A stretch of 6,157 bases of DNA from an uncultured Bacillota bacterium. GTDB lineage: Bacteria > Bacillota > Clostridia > Peptostreptococcales > Anaerovoracaceae. How positions within the stretch are numbered: the first letter of the stretch is position 1; each line of letters starts with the position of its first letter. The stretch is from assembly GCA_959606705.1 (NCBI GenBank), contig CAUHLX010000174.1, forward strand, positions 1-6,157. The letters run 5' to 3'. A program made the translations under genes and the position numbers. Below are positions 1 through 4,474 of the stretch, one piece after another. Under the pieces are notes generated by a model, which had not been told where the DNA came from, did no database searches, and saw nothing but the letters and a program-made list of their open reading frames with translations.

Positions 1-303
1 GCCGTCCCGCCGTGTTCTGGCGTCCCGCGTCTTGTCTCTTTCGTAACGGTAAATGATATACTTCTTCGCCGCGTCCTTCCGCTCACTGGCCATCAGGAAA
101 TCCTCCACCAGATCCTGAATATCCTCCACGTTGATCAGACGCTCCGAACGCTCTACCCGTTTCTCGATGGCCGCCGAAATATCCGCCGCCAATTTTTCAT
201 CCACTCCCAGCCGGGTCTCCTGCATGGCGTTCTCAATGGCGATCCGAATCTTGCCACCGTTGAAATTCACCTGAGATCCGTCCCGTTTCACTACTGTCTT
301 CAT
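1..303 (-). CDS. nrdD: Anaerobic (class III) ribonucleoside-triphosphate reductase, N-terminal ATP-cone part; runs off the window
   Basis: The frame is open from ATG at 303 down to base 1, giving 101 residues of a protein that continues outside the window. It begins MKTVVKRDGSQVNFNGGKI and continues with INVEDIQDLVEDFLM and KKYIIYRYERDKTR. These are the hallmarks of an ATP-cone domain: the VxKRDG-xxxxF start, the VEDIQDxVE helix and the YIxYRxxR end. In ribonucleotide reductases this domain binds ATP or dATP and sets overall activity. The wording is closest to class III NrdD, which reduces NTPs using a glycyl radical made by NrdG. The catalytic part and glycyl radical site are not visible, so another ATP-cone reductase cannot be fully excluded; NrdR is unlikely because there is no zinc ribbon before the cone. 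The start is supported by a GGGGAGAAG ribosome binding site seven bases upstream. It is transcribed away from the aconitase operon, and NrdR-like boxes lie over its promoter. Confidence 0.85.
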   Translation of the reverse strand, partial: MKTVVKRDGSQVNFNGGKIRIAIENAMQETRLGVDEKLAADISAAIEKRVERSERLINVEDIQDLVEDFLMASERKDAAKKYIIYRYERDKTRDARTRRDG

Positions 304-310
304 AATTTTT

Positions 311-319
311 CTTCTCCCC
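311..319 (-). promoter_or_regulatory. Ribosome binding site of nrdD
   Basis: Read on the minus strand this is GGGGAGAAG, seven bases before the ATG at 303. It fixes that ATG as the start. Confidence 0.75.
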
Positions 320-400
320 GTCTCACTTCGTCTGCTTCATTTTCTTCTGCCTATACGTCCTTCGCGGTCTTGGACAAACACACCCGTCCGGTCATAAAAC

Positions 401-434
401 GTGCCGCACCTTTGTTTTCATGGGTTTACGGCAC
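401..434 (-). promoter_or_regulatory. Hairpin in the nrdD 5' leader
   Basis: GTGCCG at 401-406 pairs perfectly with CGGCAC at 429-434. Inside the loop ACCT at 408-411 can pair with GGGT at 421-424, including one G-U pair. It lies about 40 bases into the predicted nrdD transcript and has no U-tract on the minus strand, so it does not look like an intrinsic terminator. It does not match a riboswitch class I know. It could stabilise the message, or be chance. Confidence 0.35.
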
Positions 435-444
435 TTCTACGCGC

Positions 445-460
445 TTCCTATATGTAGTTA
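445..460. promoter_or_regulatory. Candidate NrdR box, start-distal copy within the nrdD leader
   Basis: The 16-mer TTCCTATATGTAGTTA matches the known NrdR consensus acaCwAtATaTwGtgt at 10 of 16 positions, including all six strongly conserved ones (C4, A6, A8, T9, T11, G13). Its start is exactly 32 bases from that of the second box, three helical turns, which is the usual spacing of tandem NrdR boxes. It falls just downstream of the predicted nrdD transcription start. Alone it would be weak; the spacing is what makes it credible. Confidence 0.55.
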
Positions 461-468
461 TATTTTTA

Positions 469-506
469 AATTACGAACCCATTATATAGTATAAGCATTC
501 GTAATT
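469..506. repeat. 9-base inverted repeat flanking the nrdD -10 box
   Basis: AATTACGAA at 469-477 is the exact reverse complement of TTCGTAATT at 498-506, with 20 bases between. The arms fall on both sides of the -10 element and the second NrdR-like box. The arm spacing of about 29 bases centre to centre, nearly three helical turns, would suit a second DNA-binding protein. The owner is unknown. Confidence 0.45.
477..492. promoter_or_regulatory. Candidate NrdR box covering the nrdD -10 element
   Basis: The 16-mer ACCCATTATATAGTAT matches the NrdR consensus at 13 of 16 positions. It contains the whole minus-strand TATAAT box (481-486), so NrdR bound here would block RNA polymerase. NrdR is the zinc-ribbon/ATP-cone repressor of ribonucleotide reductase genes. 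The nrdR gene itself is not in this window. Confidence 0.65.
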
Positions 507-509
507 CAA
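481..509 (-). promoter_or_regulatory. Sigma-A promoter of nrdD
   Basis: On the minus strand TTGAAT (509-504) and a perfect TATAAT (486-481) are separated by 17 bases. The predicted start is near 474, giving an untranslated leader of about 170 bases before the ATG at 303. The promoter faces nrdD and its -10 box overlaps an NrdR-like box. Confidence 0.75.
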
Positions 510-608
510 GGAGTTTTCTATGATTTTTGCCTGCGGCTGATCGAAGACGGCTCCCTGGTGATTTTCGGCAAATTTATACCGATGTGTGAAAACGAGACCA
601 TCGGATAA
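508..608 (+). pseudogene. Small ORF with strong ribosome binding site, apparently frameshifted at a T5 run
   Basis: AAGGAG at 508-513 is followed six bases later by ATG at 520, an ideal start, yet the frame stops after six codons (MIFACG, TGA at 538). The frame beginning GAT at 522 instead reads CLRLIEDGSLVIFGKF then IPMCENETIG and ends at TAA 606-608. It mostly uses codons ending in G or C, like the genes around it. One extra T in the five-T run at 524-528 would join the ATG to this frame and give a 29-residue peptide with two cysteines. I recognise no family. It may be a broken small gene, a gene fragment, a sequencing error, a slippage site, or a six-codon leader peptide. Only 4 bases separate it from the -35 box of the next promoter. 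Confidence 0.35.
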
Positions 609-612
609 AAAT

Positions 613-641
613 TTGACTTCCCGCTTCATAGATTGTATAAT
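613..641 (+). promoter_or_regulatory. Sigma-A promoter of the aconitase operon
   Basis: TTGACT (613-618) and a perfect TATAAT (636-641) are separated by 17 bases, predicting a transcription start near 648 and a leader of about 30 bases before ATG 678. The only in-frame upstream start, TTG at 633, lies at or before the -10 box, so it would not be in the transcript. Confidence 0.8.
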
Positions 642-658
642 TGTATACAAGAATACAA
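633..658. promoter_or_regulatory. Nested palindromic operator, probable GntR-family binding site
   Basis: The centre is a perfect ten-base palindrome, TTGTATACAA at 641-650. Around it lie outer arms TTGTAT (633-638) and ATACAA (653-658) with the same centre at 645.5, so 22 of 26 positions are symmetric. ATTGTATA is also tandemly repeated at 632-639 and 640-647. The site covers the -10 box and predicted transcription start, a repressor position. Operators of FadR-type GntR proteins often have the form tnGTnnACna, which the core fits. The GntR/FCD gene third in this operon is the obvious candidate to bind it; that link is inference. Confidence 0.6.
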
Positions 659-664
659 AACAAG

Positions 665-672
665 AAAGGAAG
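665..672 (+). promoter_or_regulatory. Ribosome binding site fixing the aconitase start
   Basis: AAAGGAAG ends five bases before ATG 678. Together with the promoter position, it decides for ATG 678 over the longer frame starting at TTG 633. Confidence 0.8.
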
Positions 673-677
673 ACAAC

Positions 678-2597
678 ATGGGCAAGACTTTAGCTTACAA
701 GATTCTTGAAAATCATCTTCTGGAGGGAAACATGGTTCCCGGAGAAGAAATCACCATTCAAATGGATCAGACTTTGACTCAGGACAGCACCGGCACCATG
801 GTCTATCTCCAGCTGGAAGCGCTGGATCCGGATCAGGTCAAAACCCAGCTTTCCGTGGCTTATATCGACCACAATATGCTACAGACCGGTTTTGAAAACG
901 CCGATGATCACGAATTTATTAAAAGTGTGGCCAAACGCCACGGAGTTCTCTTCTCCAAACCCGGAAACGGCATCTGCCACCAGCTCCATCTGGAAAGCTT
1001 CGGCGCTCCCGGAAAAACCCTTCTGGGCTCCGACAGCCATACCCCTACCGGTGGCGGGCTGGGAATGATCGCCATCGGCGCAGGCGGATTGGATGTGGCG
1101 GTGGCCATGGCTAAGGGCACCTACAGCCTGACCGTTCCTCAGGTCATCGGAGTCAAGCTGTCCGGCGCGCTCAATCCCTGGGTCTCCGCCAAGGACGTCA
1201 TTTTGAAAGTGCTGCAGGAGCTGTCCGTCAAAGGCGGCGTCGGCAAAATCGTGGAGTATTTCGGAGAAGGAGTCCGGTCTCTGTCCGTTACCGACCGCGC
1301 CACCATCACCAACATGGGCGCGGAGCTGGGAGCGACCACCTCGGTGTTCCCCAGTGATGAAAACACCCGGGACTTCTTGAAATCTCAAGGCCGGGAGCAG
1401 GACTTTTCTCCCCTCTCCGCAGATGCGGACGCGGTGTACGATCAGCTGCTGGAGATCGATCTGTCTCAGCTGGTGCCGCTGGCCGCCAAGCCTCACAGTC
1501 CGGACAATGTGGACACCGTGAAAAACATCGGCGGCATCAAGGTGGATCAGGTCGCCATCGGCAGCTGCACCAATTCCTCCTATGCGGATCTGATGAAGGT
1601 AGCCGCGATTTTGAAAGGCCGCAAGGTCAACGAGAATGTGAGCCTGGTCATTTCTCCTGGCTCCAGCAAGATTCTCTCCAAGCTGGCCAAAAACGGAGCA
1701 TTGGCTGACATGATCGACGCCGGAGCTCGGATCATCGAAAATGGCTGCGGTCCCTGTATCGGCATGGGACAGTCCCCCAAGTCCGGCGGAATCTCTCTGC
1801 GGACCTTCAATCGAAACTTTAAAGGCAGAAGCGGAACCAAGGATGCCTCCATCTATCTGGTGAGTCCCGAAACCGCCGCGGTATCGGCCATCACCGGAGT
1901 CCTCACCGACGGGCGGGACAGCGGCTATTCCCTGCCGGAAATTCCGCCGGAGACCTTCCTGTTCAACGATAATTTCGTGGTTCACCCGGAGCATTATAAT
2001 AAGGAAAACACTCCGGTAGCCATGGGTCCCAACATCAAGCCCTTCCCGCTGAACGAGGCCCTGCCGGACACCCTGTCCGCCACGGTGACTCTCAAAGCCG
2101 GGGACAACATCACCACGGACGACATCATGCCTTCGGACTCCAGGCTCCTGCCCTTCCGTTCCAACGTGCCGCACCTGTCCAATTACTGCTTTGAGGCCAT
2201 CGACAAGGATTTCCCCGCTCGCTGCCGGGAAGCCAAAAACAGCGTCATCGTCGGCGGCGACAACTACGGACAGGGCTCCAGCCGGGAACACGCGGCTCTG
2301 GTTCCCCTGTATCTGGGAGTCCGGTTTGTCCTGGCCAAATCCTTCGCCCGGATTCACCGCTCCAACCTGATCAACAGCGGAATTCTGCCCCTGGTCTTTG
2401 AGAATCCCGCCGACTACGACGAACTGGTTCTGGGACGCCGCCTCTATATCGAAAACGCCCGAGAGCAGGTGAAAAATCAGATGATCGTAATCAAAGACGC
2501 GGACAATGGTCGGGAGTACCGGGTGATTCCCAGCTTCTCCCAGCTGGAACTGGAAATGATTCTGGACGGCGGCAAGATCAACATGCTCAAGAAATAG
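678..2597 (+). CDS. acn: Aconitate hydratase (aconitase), compact 639-residue bacterial type
   Basis: Cytoplasmic [4Fe-4S] enzyme isomerising citrate to isocitrate through cis-aconitate. The catalytic domains span roughly residues 1-430: LLGSDSHTPTGGG carries the conserved D119-S120-H121, and the cluster cysteines are C297 (GSCTNSS), C357 and C360 (NGCGPCIGMG). The swivel domain follows, with GDNITTDDIMP from 475 and the substrate-binding GQGSSREH ending at H538. All expected cluster and active-site motifs are present. The length fits the short single-chain aconitases first noted in Aquifex and anaerobes (about 640 residues), not the roughly 900-residue AcnA/AcnB. Homoaconitase or isopropylmalate dehydratase is possible from family alone, but these are usually split into two subunits, and the isocitrate dehydrogenase next door favours aconitase. 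It is the first gene of the operon, with its own promoter and operator. Start chosen at ATG 678 from its ribosome binding site. Confidence 0.93.
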   Translation: MGKTLAYKILENHLLEGNMVPGEEITIQMDQTLTQDSTGTMVYLQLEALDPDQVKTQLSVAYIDHNMLQTGFENADDHEFIKSVAKRHGVLFSKPGNGICHQLHLESFGAPGKTLLGSDSHTPTGGGLGMIAIGAGGLDVAVAMAKGTYSLTVPQVIGVKLSGALNPWVSAKDVILKVLQELSVKGGVGKIVEYFGEGVRSLSVTDRATITNMGAELGATTSVFPSDENTRDFLKSQGREQDFSPLSADADAVYDQLLEIDLSQLVPLAAKPHSPDNVDTVKNIGGIKVDQVAIGSCTNSSYADLMKVAAILKGRKVNENVSLVISPGSSKILSKLAKNGALADMIDAGARIIENGCGPCIGMGQSPKSGGISLRTFNRNFKGRSGTKDASIYLVSPETAAVSAITGVLTDGRDSGYSLPEIPPETFLFNDNFVVHPEHYNKENTPVAMGPNIKPFPLNEALPDTLSATVTLKAGDNITTDDIMPSDSRLLPFRSNVPHLSNYCFEAIDKDFPARCREAKNSVIVGGDNYGQGSSREHAALVPLYLGVRFVLAKSFARIHRSNLINSGILPLVFENPADYDELVLGRRLYIENAREQVKNQMIVIKDADNGREYRVIPSFSQLELEMILDGGKINMLKK

Positions 2598-2643
2598 AGC
2601 CCGGACCGCCGAACGCACCGGAATTGCTCAAGTATGAATGAAG

Positions 2644-2649
2644 AAAGGA
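2644..2649 (+). promoter_or_regulatory. Ribosome binding site deciding the isocitrate dehydrogenase start
   Basis: AAAGGA lies eight bases before ATG 2658. The earlier in-frame ATG at 2634 has no such site and would put this one inside the coding region, so 2658 is preferred. Confidence 0.65.
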
Positions 2650-2657
2650 CTTTCGAT

Positions 2658-3803
2658 ATGGATTATCAAAAAGCGTTTGAAGAGATCGTCGCCCAGCAGC
2701 TGGCCCGCGTGGAACGGCTGAAGGCGGACACCGGTTTTCTGGACTATCAGTCTCTGGACAAAATCATCATCGGCGTCATCGGCGGGGACGGCATCGGCCC
2801 CGCCATCACCGCTCAAGCCCGCCGGGTTCTGGAAGAGCTGCTGTCGGAGCAGGTCGCCCTTGGCAAGGTGGAATTCCGCACCATCGACGGTCTGACCATC
2901 GAAAATCGGGCCGCCGCCGGAAAAGCGATTCCTGACGACGTGCTGGAGGAAATCAAGAAATGCCACGTCCTTTTGAAGGGCCCCACCACCACTCCCCGCA
3001 AGGGCGACCGGTGGGCCAACGTGGAAAGCGCCAACGTGGCCATGAGAAAGGCGCTGGACCTCTTCGCCAACGTGCGGCCGGTCAAGGTTCCCGAATTGGG
3101 GGTGGATTGGACCTTCTTTCGTGAAAACACGGAATGTCTGTACGCCATGGGCAGTCAGGGTTTGAATATTACCGACGATTTGGCCATCGATTTTCGGGTC
3201 ATCACCACCCAAGGCACGGAGCGGATTGCCCGTCAGGCCTTTGAATACGCCAAGAACAACGGAAAGACCCGGGTGACCATCGTTACGAAGGCCAACGTGG
3301 TCAAGACCACCGACGGCAAGTTTCTGGAGGTCTGCAAGCAGGTGGCCAAGGATTATCCGGGCATCGAGGTGGACGACTGGTACATCGATATCATGACCGC
3401 CAAGCTCATCGACGAAAAACGCCGCAGCCAATTTCAGGTCCTGATCCTGCCCAACCTCTACGGCGACATCCTCACCGACGAAGCCGCCGAATTTCAGGGC
3501 GGCGTAGGCACCGCGGGCAGTATGAATCTGGGCAAGCGCTATTCCATGTTCGAAGCGGTTCACGGCTCCGCTCCCCGCATGGTGGAAGAAGGCCGGGACC
3601 AGTACGCCGATCCCTGCAGCGTAATCCGCGCCGGCGCCATGCTGCTGTCCCACATCGGCTTCCAGCGGGAAGCCGATCAGTTGACCAAGGCCTTGGACCT
3701 CTGCACCGTTACGGAACGGAAGCTGTCCATCACCGGCCGGGAGGACGGCGCTACCGGCGCGGAGTTTGCCGACTACATTCTGGAAACGGTAAAACGGTGT
3801 TAG
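2658..3803 (+). CDS. icd: Isocitrate dehydrogenase, isocitrate/isopropylmalate dehydrogenase family (381 residues)
   Basis: Oxidises and decarboxylates isocitrate to 2-oxoglutarate with NAD or NADP. Visible motifs are GGDGIGP (42-48), ESANVAMR (123-130) followed by R140, RENTE at 155-159 with Y162, K211 in TKANVVK, D244, NLYGD and TDE (D270, D274), and HGSAP (302-306). S124 and N126 align by eye with Ser113 and Asn115 of E. coli isocitrate dehydrogenase, which hold isocitrate; isopropylmalate dehydrogenases lack this pair, so the substrate call rests on sequence as well as on the aconitase next door. The position equivalent to E. coli Lys344-Tyr345 is R307-M308, neither the usual NADP pair nor the Asp-Ile of NAD enzymes, so the cofactor is left open. 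It lies 60 bases after aconitase with no terminator between, hence the same operon. An upstream ATG at 2634 would add eight residues, MNEERTFD. Confidence 0.88.
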   Translation: MDYQKAFEEIVAQQLARVERLKADTGFLDYQSLDKIIIGVIGGDGIGPAITAQARRVLEELLSEQVALGKVEFRTIDGLTIENRAAAGKAIPDDVLEEIKKCHVLLKGPTTTPRKGDRWANVESANVAMRKALDLFANVRPVKVPELGVDWTFFRENTECLYAMGSQGLNITDDLAIDFRVITTQGTERIARQAFEYAKNNGKTRVTIVTKANVVKTTDGKFLEVCKQVAKDYPGIEVDDWYIDIMTAKLIDEKRRSQFQVLILPNLYGDILTDEAAEFQGGVGTAGSMNLGKRYSMFEAVHGSAPRMVEEGRDQYADPCSVIRAGAMLLSHIGFQREADQLTKALDLCTVTERKLSITGREDGATGAEFADYILETVKRC

Positions 3804-3804
3804 A

Positions 3805-4467
3805 ATGGAAGCCGTTTTACTGAAATCCCCGATGGTCCCCTCACTATCGGACCATCTGTTTGAACGGCTGCAAACCGATATTCTCAACGGTACGCTGGCT
3901 CCGGGGGAAAAATTGACCGAGCAGCGTGTCTGTGACGAATACGCGGTCAGCCGGACTCCGGTGCGGGAGGCCTTCCGCCTCCTGGAACGGTCCGGCCTCA
4001 TCGAGACCATTCCCAACCGAGGCGCCTTCGTGGTGGGTTTCAGCCGACAGGATTCGGAGGACATGTACGAGCTGCGCAAAGCCTACGAGGTGCTGGCGGT
4101 TCGCTGGGCGATTTTGCGAATGACCGACGAGGAACGCGCCGCTCTGGCCGAAGCTTATGAATTCATGGAGTTTTACACCAAAAAAGGGGACGGCGGCAAA
4201 ATGCTGGCCATCAACATGAATTTTCATCAGCTCATATATAATGGCTCTCACAACCGCATGCTGGCAAACGTCCTCTCCATGTATCAGGTCTATACACAGG
4301 AAACGCGCGGCGGCAGGACCTACACGAAAAAGGGTCTGAACGAAGTGCTGGCGGAGCATCGTCAAATCTACGAGGCGTTTCGAAATCGAGATCCGCAAGC
4401 CGGAGAAACGGCGATGATCACTCATCTGGAGCACGCAAAACAGCGCGCTCAAAACGAGAGGACTTGA
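3805..4467 (+). CDS. GntR-family transcriptional regulator with FCD ligand-binding domain (220 residues)
   Basis: A winged-helix DNA-binding domain occupies residues 12-77, with the recognition helix around SRTPVREAFRLLERSG (49-64) and the wing at NRGAFV. An all-helical FCD domain follows (about 83-212). FCD domains bind organic acids, often through a metal. Here the expected histidines are present: H141 (NFHQ), H185 (AEHRQ) and H207 (ITHLEH). The usual Asp four residues before the first His is N137. The length is typical. It starts one base after the icd stop and has a poor ribosome binding site, so translation is probably coupled to icd. Its place in an aconitase-isocitrate dehydrogenase operon suggests a sensor of citrate, isocitrate or 2-oxoglutarate that represses its own operon through the palindrome near 645. 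The family is clear; ligand and target are inference. ATG 3832 is a possible shorter start but also lacks a ribosome binding site. Confidence 0.88.
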   Translation: MEAVLLKSPMVPSLSDHLFERLQTDILNGTLAPGEKLTEQRVCDEYAVSRTPVREAFRLLERSGLIETIPNRGAFVVGFSRQDSEDMYELRKAYEVLAVRWAILRMTDEERAALAEAYEFMEFYTKKGDGGKMLAINMNFHQLIYNGSHNRMLANVLSMYQVYTQETRGGRTYTKKGLNEVLAEHRQIYEAFRNRDPQAGETAMITHLEHAKQRAQNERT

Positions 4468-4474
4468 CAGAGCG

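Larger units (their letters stand above)
304..677. other. Divergent intergenic regulatory region between nrdD and the aconitase operon
   Basis: This 374-base, AT-richer stretch has no full-length gene. From left to right it holds the nrdD ribosome binding site and a leader of about 170 bases with a hairpin, two NrdR-like boxes, the nrdD promoter, a short ORF with a strong ribosome binding site but an early stop, the aconitase promoter, and a nested palindrome on that promoter. Each is listed separately. I saw no rho-independent terminator. Confidence 0.8.

Noticed and set aside
520..608. Selenocysteine reading of the TGA in the short ORF
   Set aside because: A second in-frame TGA follows soon after and codon use favours another frame, so a frameshift explains the region better than recoding.
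633..677. Fifteen-residue N-terminal extension of aconitase from TTG 633
   Set aside because: The TTG lies within the promoter, at or before the -10 box and upstream of the predicted transcription start. It lacks a ribosome binding site, whereas ATG 678 has a strong one.
879..2618. Antisense open frame of 579 codons opposite aconitase
   Set aside because: Its product resembles no family and is rich in odd Gly/Gln/His/Val runs. It is the mirror of a gene with G/C-ending codons, and aconitase on the other strand has every catalytic motif.
2628..4079. Antisense open frame of 483 codons opposite isocitrate dehydrogenase and gntR
   Set aside because: It spans two well-supported genes, shows no recognisable domain, and is explained by codon bias that removes stops from the opposite strand.
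4464..4469. Perfect TTGACA -35 sequence before the LevR-type gene
   Set aside because: No -10-like sequence lies 16-18 bases downstream (GTACGG at 17), so it is not credible as a promoter.
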